A stretch of DNA of 64,000 bases from Sphingobacteriales bacterium (GTDB taxonomy: Bacteria > Bacteroidota > Bacteroidia > UKL13-3): positions 1 to 64,000 of the forward strand of contig JAJTEN010000006.1 in assembly GCA_021298155.1 (NCBI GenBank), in the 5' to 3' direction. The translations under genes were made by a program, and so were the position numbers. Shown here piece by piece: positions 18,354 through 28,754 of the stretch (position 1 is the first letter of the stretch; each line of letters starts with the position of its first letter). The notes beneath the pieces were generated by a model, which was not told where the DNA came from, made no database searches, and saw only the letters and a list, made by a program, of their open reading frames with translations.

Positions 18354-19712
18354 ATGTACCAGAGATACCTTCCCTATTTTAAACAAATTATCATTTTAAG
18401 TTTACCCATTATTGTTGGTCAACTTGGAATTGTTCTGATGGGTGTAGCAGATGTAATAATGATAGGTAAATTAAAACCTATTCATCTAGCAGCCGCCTCT
18501 CTGGCCAATGCCATTTATTTTTTTATAGCTATTTTAGGAATTGGAACCTTAACTGCCGTTTCACCCTTGGTTGCTAAAAGCAAAGGCGCTAATGAACCCA
18601 AACAATGTGCAAGTATCTATAAACAATCCATACACGCTGCTTTCATCTTGAGCCTTTTTATAGGAGTAATCCTATTTGTAATTACCGAAAATTTGCATTG
18701 GTTTAAACAAGACCCTGCTGTAAGTCTGCTCGCCAAAGACTATTTACATTTATTAAATATTGGAACACTGCCCATGCTCCTATTTTTTGCTATTAAACAA
18801 TATAGCGACGGATTAGGAATAACAAAACCATCGGCTATCATTACCATTATTGCTTTGCTAATAAATGTATTTTTAAACTGGGTTTTTATTTATGGCAATC
18901 TAGGATCGCCCAAATTAGAATTGCTTGGAGCAGGAATAGCTACCAGCTCTGCAAGAGCTATTATGGCTATTTCAATGTATATATACATCCGTTCAAATAC
19001 CATTTACAAACCATATTTAAAAACCTCAGAAAACATAGATAATACCTTGTATTTAAAACAGATTTTTACTGTGGGTATACCCTCTGGACTCCAATACTTT
19101 TTTGAGGTTGGGGCATTTGCATTTGCTGCCATAATGATTGGTTGGATTAATGAATTTGCTTTAGCTGCGCACCAAGTAGCTATTAATATTGCATCCATCA
19201 CATATATGATTGCAACCGGTATATCAGCAGGTGGCTCTATCGCTGTTGGCGAAGCCTTGGGCGAAAAAAATAAAAAAAATATTATCGACTTTGGAAGAGC
19301 TGCTTTGTTGATGGGAACATTATTTATGACCTGTTGTGCTATTATATTAGCTGCATTCGCGCCAAATATAATTTCACTCTATACAACGGATGCCAAGGTT
19401 GCTACGATGGCCACATCACTGCTATACATTGCTGCATTTTTCCAAATTAGCGACGGCATACAATGTGTTGGACTAGGTGTTCTCAGAGGCATTGGCGACA
19501 CCAAAATTCCAACTGTAATTACCATTTTTGCCTATTGGATCATTGGCATACCGCTTGGCTATATTTTATGTTTTAAATTATCTTTTAATTTATATGGCGT
19601 ATGGTTAGCATTGCTTATTGGTTTAAGTTTATCTGCTTGGCTATTGAGTAAACGATTTTTAAGAGAAAGCAACAAAATTAATGTAGACCTTGTTAATCCT
19701 TTAACCAATTAA
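18354..19712 (+). CDS. MATE family multidrug or metabolite exporter
   Basis: A 452-aa protein with twelve predicted membrane segments, in the NorM-like MATE family. It shows the family start PIIVGQLG followed by GVADVIMIG in the first helices and the inverted-repeat organisation. The cation (Na+ or H+) and the substrate cannot be deduced. The 152 bp upstream show no clear promoter. The DMT-family gene follows 4 nt downstream. Confidence 0.9.
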   Translation: MYQRYLPYFKQIIILSLPIIVGQLGIVLMGVADVIMIGKLKPIHLAAASLANAIYFFIAILGIGTLTAVSPLVAKSKGANEPKQCASIYKQSIHAAFILSLFIGVILFVITENLHWFKQDPAVSLLAKDYLHLLNIGTLPMLLFFAIKQYSDGLGITKPSAIITIIALLINVFLNWVFIYGNLGSPKLELLGAGIATSSARAIMAISMYIYIRSNTIYKPYLKTSENIDNTLYLKQIFTVGIPSGLQYFFEVGAFAFAAIMIGWINEFALAAHQVAINIASITYMIATGISAGGSIAVGEALGEKNKKNIIDFGRAALLMGTLFMTCCAIILAAFAPNIISLYTTDAKVATMATSLLYIAAFFQISDGIQCVGLGVLRGIGDTKIPTVITIFAYWIIGIPLGYILCFKLSFNLYGVWLALLIGLSLSAWLLSKRFLRESNKINVDLVNPLTN

Positions 19713-19716
19713 TACC

Positions 19717-20610
19717 ATGCAAACCCGATTAAAAGTTCACATGGCACTGTTTGCAGTTTCCCTCTTGTATGCAGCCACATTCACCATTGCCAAATTGGCA
19801 ATGCCTTTATATGTAAAACCTTTTGCATTTATTTTATTGCGGGTAAGTGTGGCTACCATTTGTATTTATTTTTTTCATAGACATTTTGTTAAAGGAGCCA
19901 TTCAAGATAAAAAAGACCTCTGGCCATTGTTTGTTTCGGCCGTTTTTGGTGTAGCAGGTAACATGCTCTTATTTTTTAAAGGCTTATCTATTACTTCTCC
20001 AATCAATGCTTCTGTATTAATGCTCAATACCCCAATATTCGTATTAATTTTTGCTGCATTTATTCTAAAAGAAAAACTAACAATCCATAAAATTTCAGGC
20101 ATTCTTATAGCTGCCTTGGGCGCATTATTACTTATTGGTGGACGTAATTTTACATTTAACCAGACAAGTGCACTTGGCGATTTATTTGTTACGCTTAATG
20201 CCATTATCTATGCTTTTTATCTGGTTTATGCCAAAAAATTAATGGTAAAATATCATCCGCTTACTGTTACACTCTATGCGTTTTTTTTCGGATTCTTTTT
20301 AGTACTTCCCTTTGGTTTAAGCCAAACTTTAGAAATAGATGTTGCACATTTACCATTAAGTATTTGGGGCGCTATTGCTTTTGTTACAATTGGAGCAACC
20401 TTTTTAACTTATGTGCTAAATGCTTATGCATTGAAACATGCAAGTTCAAGTTTGGTGGGTTCATATATTTATTTACAACCAGTATTGGCTACGCTCATAG
20501 CTATTCTATCTGGAAAAGATCATTTAAGTGCAGATAAATTTCTCAGTATGTTGATTGTATTTTCAGGCGTATTTTTGGCATCTTATAAAAAGTTAGACAA
20601 AAATAATTAA
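19717..20610 (+). CDS. EamA/DMT-family transporter
   Basis: A 297-aa membrane protein with ten hydrophobic helices arranged as two EamA halves (about 8-140 and 155-290). The family exports metabolites or drugs; the substrate is unknown. It is probably co-transcribed with the MATE gene. Confidence 0.9.
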   Translation: MQTRLKVHMALFAVSLLYAATFTIAKLAMPLYVKPFAFILLRVSVATICIYFFHRHFVKGAIQDKKDLWPLFVSAVFGVAGNMLLFFKGLSITSPINASVLMLNTPIFVLIFAAFILKEKLTIHKISGILIAALGALLLIGGRNFTFNQTSALGDLFVTLNAIIYAFYLVYAKKLMVKYHPLTVTLYAFFFGFFLVLPFGLSQTLEIDVAHLPLSIWGAIAFVTIGATFLTYVLNAYALKHASSSLVGSYIYLQPVLATLIAILSGKDHLSADKFLSMLIVFSGVFLASYKKLDKNN

Positions 20611-20749
20611 TTGATTTCGAACAGATTAAAAATATGAACACCAACTTAAAATTTTTTTAACTTTATTTTTATTTCAACAACAAAAATTTATAAATTGCTT
20701 ACTATTTCAGCATAAATGCTTAATCGCGTTTGTAAAATCTTAATTGTAA

Positions 20750-21118
20750 ATGACACAGCGTATACCCAAACCTAAAACAATTAGAATTATTCAAATAGAC
20801 CCAGTCATTAATCACCTAGCCGCTCAAGAAAAGTTCTTCAAAGAGTTGGGCATACATCCTGAGATATTTAATTTTCCTGATTTTGAAGTGGCCCAGCCAT
20901 TTCTAGTTAACTCGGGTACCTTGTTCAATCTTATCTTAATACACGAGAGTATCTTAAATGAGCATATAAATAAACAGTTGCCCCCAAATACTACCATTGC
21001 CATTGTAAATGCGAGTAGAAAACAATTTGATGAGAAAATAATAGCCAATAAAGTAAACCATATTGGTAGCCATCTAAAAAAGAAATGGTTTACAGACTTA
21101 TTTCAATTAGAAGATTAA
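20750..21118 (+). CDS. Small protein, possibly a degenerate receiver domain
   Basis: A 122-aa soluble protein without a recognised domain. The order of hydrophobic strands (IRIIQID, HPEIFNF, FNLILIHESIL, TTIAIVNA) is reminiscent of a receiver fold that has lost its phosphoacceptor, but this is a weak inference. It starts at ATG 20750, preceded by a 139-bp AT-rich gap, and stands alone before mrp. Confidence 0.6.
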   Translation: MTQRIPKPKTIRIIQIDPVINHLAAQEKFFKELGIHPEIFNFPDFEVAQPFLVNSGTLFNLILIHESILNEHINKQLPPNTTIAIVNASRKQFDEKIIANKVNHIGSHLKKKWFTDLFQLED

Positions 21119-21172
21119 CGGGGTTCACCCATATTTTTTAGTATCAACAAGTAATTCCAAAATATTTGAGAC

Positions 21173-21180
21173 TATATTTG
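21173..21180 (+). promoter_or_regulatory. Putative -7 box of mrp
   Basis: TATATTTG is an exact TAnnTTTG match placed 43 nt before ATG 21223. A transcript starting about 7 nt downstream would exclude the alternative TTG start at 21187. Confidence 0.45.
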
Positions 21181-21222
21181 CCCTAGTTGGCAAAAGCAGG
21201 CCGGCAATTGATGTATTACAAA

Positions 21223-22281
21223 ATGGATAAAAATGATATTCTAAAGGCACTTAGCACGGTTCAAGAACCAGATTTGAAGAAAGATTTGGTTTCCTTGAAG
21301 ATGATACAAGATATTGAAGTAGATGGCAATGAAGTTAGCTTCACCATTGTATTAACCACTCCCGCTTGTCCACTCAAAGAAAAAATAGAGAAAGACTGTA
21401 TAGACGCTATCCATCATTTGGTATCGGATCAGGCCATAGTAAAAATTACTATGACCGCTAATGTAACAAGCAACAGGAGCGATAAACTTACCCTACCTAA
21501 CGTTAAAAATATTATTGCCGTTGCCAGCGGAAAAGGTGGCGTGGGGAAATCAAGCGTTTCAAGCAATTTGGCAATTGCCTTGGCTAAAATGGGTGCAAAA
21601 GTTGGCTTATTAGATGCCGATATTCACGGTCCAAGTGTACCAATGATGTTTGGCGTAATAAATGAGCAACCAATGATGCGCAGCGTTGATGGGAAAGAAT
21701 TGATGGTACCTATAGAAAAACATGGCGTAAAACTCTTGTCGATTGGCTTTTTAATAAAGCCTGAGCAAGCAGTGGTTTGGCGTGGACCAATGGTATCGAG
21801 TGCTTTGAGACAGTTTGTAAATGATACGGATTGGGGCGAATTAGATTACCTTATTTTAGATTTACCTCCAGGTACAGGAGATGTACACCTAACTATGCTT
21901 CAAATTGTTCCATTAACAGGAATTGTAATGGTTACAACACCGCAGGCTGTGGCGCTTGCTGATGCTTATAAAGCAGCAACCATGTTTGCAATGACTCCCG
22001 TGAAAGTACCCATTTTAGGGGTAGTAGAAAATATGGCTTATTTTACACCCGCAGAATTACCAGAAAACAAATATTATTTGTTTGGTAATGGAGGAGGAAA
22101 AACCATGGCCAGCGAGTTAAAAGTACCTTTCTTGGGTGAAGTACCAATCATAATGAGCATAAGGGAAGGTGGAGATAAAGGAACCCCTGGCGCAGTATTG
22201 GATGGAGTTGCACAACAGGTATTTAATGAGATTGCAGAAAAAGTTGCGCAGCAGATTGCCTTGCTAAATGCAGCAGAATAG
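21223..22281 (+). CDS. Mrp/NBP35-type Fe-S cluster carrier ATPase
   Basis: A 352-aa protein. The N-terminal MIP18 (DUF59) domain (1-85) is followed by a ParA/MinD-type P-loop ATPase with the deviant Walker A GKGGVGKSS (about 100). The Mrp family scaffolds or transfers Fe-S clusters. I chose ATG 21223 over an in-frame TTG at 21187. The usual CxxC near the C terminus of many NBP35 proteins is not evident. A NifU-type Fe-S protein follows, which supports the role. Confidence 0.9.
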   Translation: MDKNDILKALSTVQEPDLKKDLVSLKMIQDIEVDGNEVSFTIVLTTPACPLKEKIEKDCIDAIHHLVSDQAIVKITMTANVTSNRSDKLTLPNVKNIIAVASGKGGVGKSSVSSNLAIALAKMGAKVGLLDADIHGPSVPMMFGVINEQPMMRSVDGKELMVPIEKHGVKLLSIGFLIKPEQAVVWRGPMVSSALRQFVNDTDWGELDYLILDLPPGTGDVHLTMLQIVPLTGIVMVTTPQAVALADAYKAATMFAMTPVKVPILGVVENMAYFTPAELPENKYYLFGNGGGKTMASELKVPFLGEVPIIMSIREGGDKGTPGAVLDGVAQQVFNEIAEKVAQQIALLNAAE

Positions 22282-22328
22282 TTTAATAGCTTAAAGTTAA
22301 TGGCTTGTGTTTTTAAAAATTGTATAGC

Positions 22329-22568
22329 ATGATGAACGAAGAAATAAAGCAGAAGATAGAGATTGCCTTAAATAGTATGCGTCCGTTTTTGGAAGCAGAT
22401 GGAGGCAATGTGGAATTGGTGGAAGTTACCTCAGACATGGAAGTAAAATTGCGTTTATTGGGTAATTGCAGCAATTGTAGCATGAGCAGCATGACGATGA
22501 AAGCAGGAATTGAAAGTGGCATTAAAAACGCTATTCCTGAAGTAACGAAAGTTACAGCAGTTGACTAG
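22329..22568 (+). CDS. NifU C-terminal domain Fe-S scaffold
   Basis: A 79-aa NifU/NfuA-type domain with the FLEADGGNVELVEV signature and the cluster-binding motif CSNC followed by SMSSMT. It holds a 4Fe-4S cluster for delivery to client proteins. Start at ATG 22329, or the adjacent ATG 22332; an in-frame TTG at 22320 is less likely. It lies 47 nt after mrp and is probably in the same operon. Confidence 0.9.
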   Translation: MMNEEIKQKIEIALNSMRPFLEADGGNVELVEVTSDMEVKLRLLGNCSNCSMSSMTMKAGIESGIKNAIPEVTKVTAVD

Positions 22569-22592
22569 AGCTGTTGGACAATGGTATTTAAA

Positions 22593-23612
22593 TTAGGCCC
22601 ATACTTTAGTGCCTTCAGTGCAATTGGTGCAGATATCAATTTCTTTGCGCGATTGTAAAATTGCTCTTCTAAAACCTTGATATGCATCTGAGCGCCATAC
22701 TTTGGCAAAGCTCTCTTTACTTACATCACCAAATCGGTGGGTAGCATCTTTATCAAAACAGCATGGCACAACCAAACCATCCCAAGTTACTACACTACCG
22801 CGCCATAATCGCCAACATTGGTTCAGCAAATCATTTTTTATTTCGTAGCCATTCTCGGTTTTTTTGTATCTACTTAATGCATCTGTCTCCGGAATTAATT
22901 CATCCGTATTTTGGTAATCATAAATTTGAGCTGTTTTAATACCTAGTTCGTCTACCCCAATTTCTTTGGCTAATTTTTGTAGTTCAGGTATTTGGTGTTC
23001 ATTATGTTTAAAGGCAATAAACTGCCAAATAATATGTGGTGTAGATTTTCCTAATTTTTTCTTCCATTTCACCAAATTACGCGTGCCATCTAAGACCTTC
23101 TCTAAGTTCCCGCCTTTTCTATACTTCTGGTAAGTTTCTTGGGTTATGCCATCAATAGAAACAATGAGTCTATCTAATCCAGATTCAATGGTAGCTTTGG
23201 CCATTTCATCTGTAAAATAATGCGCATTGCTGGAAGTGGCTGTATAAATATTTTTAGCAGCGGCAATTTTCACAAACTCCAAAAATTGTTTATTTAAGAA
23301 AGGTTCGCCCTGGAAATACAAAATCAAATACACCAATTCAGGATGTAATTCATCTATTAATTTTTTATATAGCGGCAAATCAAGCATTCCAGTTTCGCGA
23401 GAAAATTCTCTTAACCCGCTAGGACATTGCGGGCAACGCAAATTACAGCTGGTGGTAGGCTCAATTTCCATAACCATTGGCATACCCCACTGCATAGGTT
23501 TACGAAATATGCGAGATAATAAGTAACTAAGATATAGCTGTATGGCATTCCCTATTCTTCGCCCATTAAGCTTAGAAATAAAGTTAATGCCATCCGTTAA
23601 ATTTCTATTCAT
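22593..23612 (-). CDS. Radical SAM/SPASM domain protein
   Basis: A 339-aa protein. The radical SAM cluster motif CNLRCPQC (CxxxCxxC) is near residue 52, and a C-terminal SPASM-like cysteine set includes the double Cys in VPCCFDKD and the pair in CTNCTEG. The family modifies peptides or other substrates, or acts in cofactor assembly; no precursor peptide gene is visible nearby. ATG 23612 is preferred to the TTG three codons upstream. It is 23 nt downstream of ftsZ on the same strand, at the end of the dcw cluster. Confidence 0.87.
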   Translation of the reverse strand: MNRNLTDGINFISKLNGRRIGNAIQLYLSYLLSRIFRKPMQWGMPMVMEIEPTTSCNLRCPQCPSGLREFSRETGMLDLPLYKKLIDELHPELVYLILYFQGEPFLNKQFLEFVKIAAAKNIYTATSSNAHYFTDEMAKATIESGLDRLIVSIDGITQETYQKYRKGGNLEKVLDGTRNLVKWKKKLGKSTPHIIWQFIAFKHNEHQIPELQKLAKEIGVDELGIKTAQIYDYQNTDELIPETDALSRYKKTENGYEIKNDLLNQCWRLWRGSVVTWDGLVVPCCFDKDATHRFGDVSKESFAKVWRSDAYQGFRRAILQSRKEIDICTNCTEGTKVWA

Positions 23613-23644
23613 TTGCTGCAAAGTAAAGAAAGAAATGGAATTCC

Positions 23645-25234
23645 TTAATCTACATTGTCGTGCAAGAAAGAATTATTGGTTTTTATTTCTGGTTTACCGG
23701 TATTATCATCAAATAAACTGAGTCGACTTACCTGTATAGTTGAAGAATGTGGTACATCATCTAAGCGCTTTAATTTACGCTTATAAGCAGGCTCTTTTTC
23801 TAAATCACGTAAACCTTGAGGAGAATTAATGCTTATGTTTAAATCTTTTAAAGTTTTAATGCGCTGAATGTGCTTCTCAATCTTTTTCTCTTGATCTTCT
23901 AAACTCAAATTATCCATGAGGTTAAAGATATTTGACGCTACATTTTCAGTAGTAATTTGATCTGCTTCAACCTGTAATTCATTTATAATTTTTGCGTCTT
24001 CTTCAAAAAATTCCATTTGCGGTGCCAAATCCTCCGATTCATCAATGCGTAAACTCAATTCAATTTCAGATGGATTGGCATCAGGCTTTTTTGGCTCAAA
24101 CCGTTCCTCCTCTAAACTATATTTGGTTGGTTCGGGCAAAATAGATTTTGGAGCTACGGGCTGAACCGAAGGAGCTTTTGGAGCCATTACATTTGGCGTA
24201 ACTCCCATATTATTTACATTTCCAATGATGATTTTGTTTTCTTTTGGTGCAGAATCAAATCCGGTTGCAATTAAAGTAACAGCTAAAGCATCTTCAAGCG
24301 ATTCATCGTAACTGGTTCCGATAATCATTTCTGCTGTAAAACCACTTTCTTCTTGCACATAATTGTTAATTTCTTCAAACTCGCTCATCAACAATTCATG
24401 GGCACCAGTGGCAGAACTTACGTTTAATAGAATGTTTTTGGCACCAACTATTTTACTTGCATTTAAGAGTGGAGAATTTAAAGCTGTTTTTACAGCTTCC
24501 ATAGCTCTGTTTTCGCCACGGGCAGTAGCAGAACCCATAAGGGCTACACCACTAGATTTCATAACCGTTCTTACATCCTCAAAATCCACATTAATTTCAC
24601 CAGGGTAAGTAATTACTTCTGCTATTCCCTTTGCTGCTGTATTTAAAATCTCATTGGCATGTCCGAATGCAGCACGCATTGGCAAATTGCCATACATTTC
24701 TTTAATTTTATCGTTTCCAATAATTAGTAAACAATCAACTGCATTCTTAAGTGCCTCTATGCCCTCTGAAGCAAAATCTTGGCGTTTTTTACCTTCAAAA
24801 GAAAAAGGAGTGGTAACAATACCAACAGTTAAAATACCCATTTCGCGGGCTGTTTTAGCAATAATAGGGGCAGCACCCGTTCCAGTTCCACCGCCCATAC
24901 CCGCAGTTATAAAAAGCATTTTGGTATTTACACCCAAGGTGTCAATAATATCTTCAATGGCCTCCATGGCAGAGTTTCTTCCTACTTCAGGATTAGCGCC
25001 TGCACCCAAACCTTGCGTTAAACTTGCACCCAATTGAATTTTATTGGGTATCGGACTATTTTCCAAGGCTTGTAAATCAGTATTGCAGATAATAAAATCT
25101 ACTCCTTTAATGCCTTGAGAAAACATGTAGTTTACAGCGTTACCACCGCCACCGCCAACACCCAACACTTTTATGATGGACGATTTTTCCTTAGGCATAT
25201 TAAATTTGAATGCTGTTTCTCCCATATCGCTCAT
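23645..25234 (-). CDS. ftsZ: Cell division protein FtsZ
   Basis: The tubulin-like GTPase that forms the Z ring, 529 aa. The GTP-binding signature GGGTGTG is in place (within GAGMGGGTGTGAAP), with the GGGGGNAVN start of the nucleotide site near residue 27. Residues about 1-325 form the core. The remaining 200 residues are a long linker ending in a short conserved tail (NSFLHDNVD). This long tail is typical of Bacteroidota and differs from the 383-aa E. coli protein. It is the last of the dcw genes. Confidence 0.97.
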   Translation of the reverse strand: MSDMGETAFKFNMPKEKSSIIKVLGVGGGGGNAVNYMFSQGIKGVDFIICNTDLQALENSPIPNKIQLGASLTQGLGAGANPEVGRNSAMEAIEDIIDTLGVNTKMLFITAGMGGGTGTGAAPIIAKTAREMGILTVGIVTTPFSFEGKKRQDFASEGIEALKNAVDCLLIIGNDKIKEMYGNLPMRAAFGHANEILNTAAKGIAEVITYPGEINVDFEDVRTVMKSSGVALMGSATARGENRAMEAVKTALNSPLLNASKIVGAKNILLNVSSATGAHELLMSEFEEINNYVQEESGFTAEMIIGTSYDESLEDALAVTLIATGFDSAPKENKIIIGNVNNMGVTPNVMAPKAPSVQPVAPKSILPEPTKYSLEEERFEPKKPDANPSEIELSLRIDESEDLAPQMEFFEEDAKIINELQVEADQITTENVASNIFNLMDNLSLEDQEKKIEKHIQRIKTLKDLNISINSPQGLRDLEKEPAYKRKLKRLDDVPHSSTIQVSRLSLFDDNTGKPEIKTNNSFLHDNVD

Positions 25235-25250
25235 TATTGTATTTTACTTA

Positions 25251-26564
25251 CTAGAAATCATTTAAATTATCGTCTTCAAAAAACTTTTTTCCCTGCTTAA
25301 TTATTCGCGTAATAATACCGAATTGCTTTACCTCTTCTTTTGCCTTTTCTCTCTCACTTGGGTTTGAAATGGCATTAATTTTTTCCATTTCTTCCATTTC
25401 TTTAAATCCTTTTAGCACCAAACCTACCCCAGTAGCATAGATTGGACTTTTAATTTCTTCTACCTCTGTAACACCTAAATGTTCATTGGCATAACCAATT
25501 CTAGCATCTAAACTCGTTACATACTCCACTAATTTATCAAGGTGTTTTAACTGAGAACCACCCCCCGTGATAACAATTCCGGCATTTAATTTCTTTTCTA
25601 ATCCAGAACTTTTGATTTCAAAAAGAACCGTTTCAAAAATCTCTTCCACTCGGGCTTGAATAACCATAGCTAAATTCTTTACACTCACCTCTTTTGGTGG
25701 TCGACCATGGAAGCTAGGGATACTCACAATTTCATTCTCTTTATTTTCATCAGATAACGCTGAACCAAACTTAACTTTTAAAGCCTCTGCTTGATTTCTA
25801 AGTACATTACAACCCTCTTCTACATCTTTGGTAATAATGTTTCCACCAAATGGAATAACAGCAGTATGTCTAATAATTCCATTTTTAAAGATCGCTACAT
25901 CCGTAGTTCCACCGCCAATATCAACCAAACAAACGCCGGCTTCTAATTCTTCAGGAGTTAGCACCGCTTCAGAAGAAGATAATGGCTCAAGTATTAAATC
26001 AGCCACTTTTAAGCCTGCGCGTTCAACACTTTTATATATATTTTTTATGGCATCTACGTTACCTGTGATAACATGAAAATTAGATGACAACCTAATACCT
26101 GTCATCCCAACTGGATCATAAACATCATTGATATCGTCTACCGTATACTCTTGAGGCAAAACATGAATAATTTCATCACCAGGAGCTAATGCAAGTTTAT
26201 TTGTATCCTTAATCAATCGGATAACATCTTCCTTGCTAATCTCTTCATCTCTTGCCCCTAGGCTAATACTATTGCGGTGTTGAAGACTCTTAATGTGCTG
26301 GCCAGCAATACCCACATGTACATTATGAATTTCAAGTTGAATTTTATTTTTTAGTAAAGCCTGACGGGCTTTTTCAATTGCCTCATTTATGGCACGAACT
26401 GTTTTCTCGATATTTCTTACCTCTCCCCTAATTACCCCTAAACTCTCTGCCTTACCCATGGCCAACACCTCTATTTTACCGTGTTCGTTGCGTTTGCCAA
26501 CTATGGCACATACCTTAGTTGTACCAATATCAAGACCTACAATTATTTTGGATTCTACCAACAT
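25251..26564 (-). CDS. ftsA: Cell division protein FtsA
   Basis: An actin-fold ATPase that tethers FtsZ to the membrane, 437 aa. It has the phosphate-1 motif GLDIGTTKVCAIVG at the N terminus, the SHS2 (1C) domain around 85-170, the phosphate-2 segment CLVDIGGGTTDVAIF, and a C-terminal amphipathic segment (ITRIIKQGKKFFED) for membrane binding. It is 16 nt upstream of ftsZ. Confidence 0.96.
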   Translation of the reverse strand: MLVESKIIVGLDIGTTKVCAIVGKRNEHGKIEVLAMGKAESLGVIRGEVRNIEKTVRAINEAIEKARQALLKNKIQLEIHNVHVGIAGQHIKSLQHRNSISLGARDEEISKEDVIRLIKDTNKLALAPGDEIIHVLPQEYTVDDINDVYDPVGMTGIRLSSNFHVITGNVDAIKNIYKSVERAGLKVADLILEPLSSSEAVLTPEELEAGVCLVDIGGGTTDVAIFKNGIIRHTAVIPFGGNIITKDVEEGCNVLRNQAEALKVKFGSALSDENKENEIVSIPSFHGRPPKEVSVKNLAMVIQARVEEIFETVLFEIKSSGLEKKLNAGIVITGGGSQLKHLDKLVEYVTSLDARIGYANEHLGVTEVEEIKSPIYATGVGLVLKGFKEMEEMEKINAISNPSEREKAKEEVKQFGIITRIIKQGKKFFEDDNLNDF

Positions 26565-26575
26565 GTTATTCCCTT

Positions 26576-27361
26576 TTATTTTTTACAAATTACCTGACCA
26601 TCAAATCTTACATCAATGCTTTTATACGCGCTCCACCCTATTCTATTCATGCCTTCTCTATAGAAGGCAAGCAGCTTTTTAAACTTGATTTCAATTTGAT
26701 TAGCATCTCCAAAAATGATCACATGATTTCCAATTTTTGGAACCAATACCATATCATTGTCGGCATTTACAAATATCTGCTCAATTAATGCCTTATAAAA
26801 TGGTTGTTTATCAACATATGAGGCTATTTTGAACACCTCATTTCCTACAAAAGAGTACACTGTATCACCATTTTCTAATCGCTCAAAAATATTGCCATTG
26901 GCAATGGGCACTCTGCAGGTAAAATGGTCTGAAAGGGGCATTTTTATTCCAAATTGATCTACGTAAAATTGGGTTCCATCATACCGAAACATACGTAAAA
27001 TTGGTCTTCTTTGTTGAAGATGTAAATTTAATTCACCTTGCATATCGGCAAATACTTCCGCATGCTCCACATGATCTAATTGCGATAAATGCTCCTCGAT
27101 TTGTTGGATGTTAATTTCACCCAAAGGCATTCCAATTACTTTTTTACCGGCTGGTAAATCTTTGCGCAATTGTTCTAATATTTTTTGCCGATTGTAAAAT
27201 CCAATTTCAGCTGGAAAAACACGAACATTAACCTTAGCACAGGGCAAAGTACTGGCTTGCTTATTAGAAAATGCCAAGGCAAAAATTGCGAAGCCAATCA
27301 GCACAACCCAAACGGCTGCATTAACTACTTTTTTAATCGCTATTTTTGCTTTCAGATTCAT
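26576..27361 (-). CDS. ftsQ: Cell division protein FtsQ/DivIB
   Basis: A bitopic divisome protein, 261 aa. A short cytoplasmic N terminus is followed by a membrane segment (about 12-30) and a periplasmic POTRA-like domain. Sequence conservation is low as usual for FtsQ, and the call rests on topology and its fixed place between murC and ftsA. Confidence 0.85.
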   Translation of the reverse strand: MNLKAKIAIKKVVNAAVWVVLIGFAIFALAFSNKQASTLPCAKVNVRVFPAEIGFYNRQKILEQLRKDLPAGKKVIGMPLGEINIQQIEEHLSQLDHVEHAEVFADMQGELNLHLQQRRPILRMFRYDGTQFYVDQFGIKMPLSDHFTCRVPIANGNIFERLENGDTVYSFVGNEVFKIASYVDKQPFYKALIEQIFVNADNDMVLVPKIGNHVIIFGDANQIEIKFKKLLAFYREGMNRIGWSAYKSIDVRFDGQVICKK

Positions 27362-27362
27362 G

Positions 27363-28754
27363 CTATTTTGCTAATAAACCTTTTTCAATGGGTTCAACCA
27401 AAGTATCTATATCTCCAGCACCCAAACATACAAACAAGCTAGGCTTCAATGCAACAATTGTATTTACCAATGTCTGTTTATCTAATAGGGCCTTTTCTTT
27501 TACCTGAATTTTTTCTAATAACAATTCAGAATTTATTCCTGCTATGGGTAATTCTCTGGCAGGATAGATGGGTAATAAATAAACAGAATCTGCCATTGAT
27601 AATGACTGGGCAAACTCATCCAAAAAATCGCGGGTTCTACTAAACAAATGGGGTTGAAAAGCAACCACTAACTTTTGGTTGGGATACATTCTGCGCACCG
27701 ATCCTAAAATAGCTTTAATCTCTTCTGGGTGATGGGCATAATCATCAATAAATATGTGTTCCTGAGATTTTATGCGGTATTCAAACCTTCGCTTTACCCC
27801 TTTAAATGAACTTAATCCTAAACGCAATTCAACTTCACTTACCCCGCACATCAATGCAATAGCTGATGCAGCCACCGCATTCTCAATATTATGTAGTCCG
27901 GGTATACCAAGTGATAAATCTTTTATCTCTTTATCTTCAAGCTTTAAATCAAAAATATGCTCTGCTTCATTAATTCTGATATTATGCGCATAAATCTGCG
28001 CATTTTGATGTAGGCCATATGTTTTAAATTGGCCACTTAATTTTGGAATAATATCTAAATTATATTTTACCAATAAGGTACCACCAGCGCGCAACTTATT
28101 GGCATATGCTAAGAAAGATTCTTGCATCACACTATGCACGCCATAAATATCAAGGTGATCAGCATCTGTAGAGGTAATAATAGCATAATAAGGCGATAAA
28201 CTTAGAAATGACCTATCAAATTCATCTGCCTCTACTACGGTAAATTGCTGCTCAATAGCCAAGGTTTCTGCTTGCGGATGTAAAACCAAGTTGCTATTGT
28301 AATTACTTGCAATGCCACCTAGAAAAGCGTTGCATTTCACATTACTCTGACTTAATAAATGGGCCAACATGGTAGAAGTTGTTGTTTTACCATGTGTACC
28401 TGCCACACCAATTGTAATAGAAAATTCACTTAAAACTCCTAATACTTCTGCCCGTTTCAGAATATTGAAATTATTTTTCCTGAACCATTCCCATTCTTGA
28501 TGATCTTTAGGTATGGCAGGTGTTAAAACTACCAAAGTATTTTGTTTATCTACGGGCAAATTGGCTACATAATCTGGCTCGTCTGTATAATGTATATACA
28601 TTCCCTCTGAAACTAAGGCTTGAGTAAGTGCTGTTTCAGTTTTATCATAGCCATATATCTGCAAACCAATATGTTTAAAATATCTTGCAATGGCACTCAT
28701 TCCAATGCCGCCAACTCCCAAAAAATAAACATACTTTATATGGGCGAGATTCAT
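27363..28754 (-). CDS. murC: UDP-N-acetylmuramate-L-alanine ligase
   Basis: Adds L-alanine to UDP-MurNAc, 463 aa. It has the N-terminal Rossmann motif GVGGIGMSAIA, the ATP-binding loop GTHGKTTTS and the Mur-ligase motif DDYAHHPEEI. It overlaps murG by 4 nt (ATGA). Confidence 0.96.
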   Translation of the reverse strand: MNLAHIKYVYFLGVGGIGMSAIARYFKHIGLQIYGYDKTETALTQALVSEGMYIHYTDEPDYVANLPVDKQNTLVVLTPAIPKDHQEWEWFRKNNFNILKRAEVLGVLSEFSITIGVAGTHGKTTTSTMLAHLLSQSNVKCNAFLGGIASNYNSNLVLHPQAETLAIEQQFTVVEADEFDRSFLSLSPYYAIITSTDADHLDIYGVHSVMQESFLAYANKLRAGGTLLVKYNLDIIPKLSGQFKTYGLHQNAQIYAHNIRINEAEHIFDLKLEDKEIKDLSLGIPGLHNIENAVAASAIALMCGVSEVELRLGLSSFKGVKRRFEYRIKSQEHIFIDDYAHHPEEIKAILGSVRRMYPNQKLVVAFQPHLFSRTRDFLDEFAQSLSMADSVYLLPIYPARELPIAGINSELLLEKIQVKEKALLDKQTLVNTIVALKPSLFVCLGAGDIDTLVEPIEKGLLAK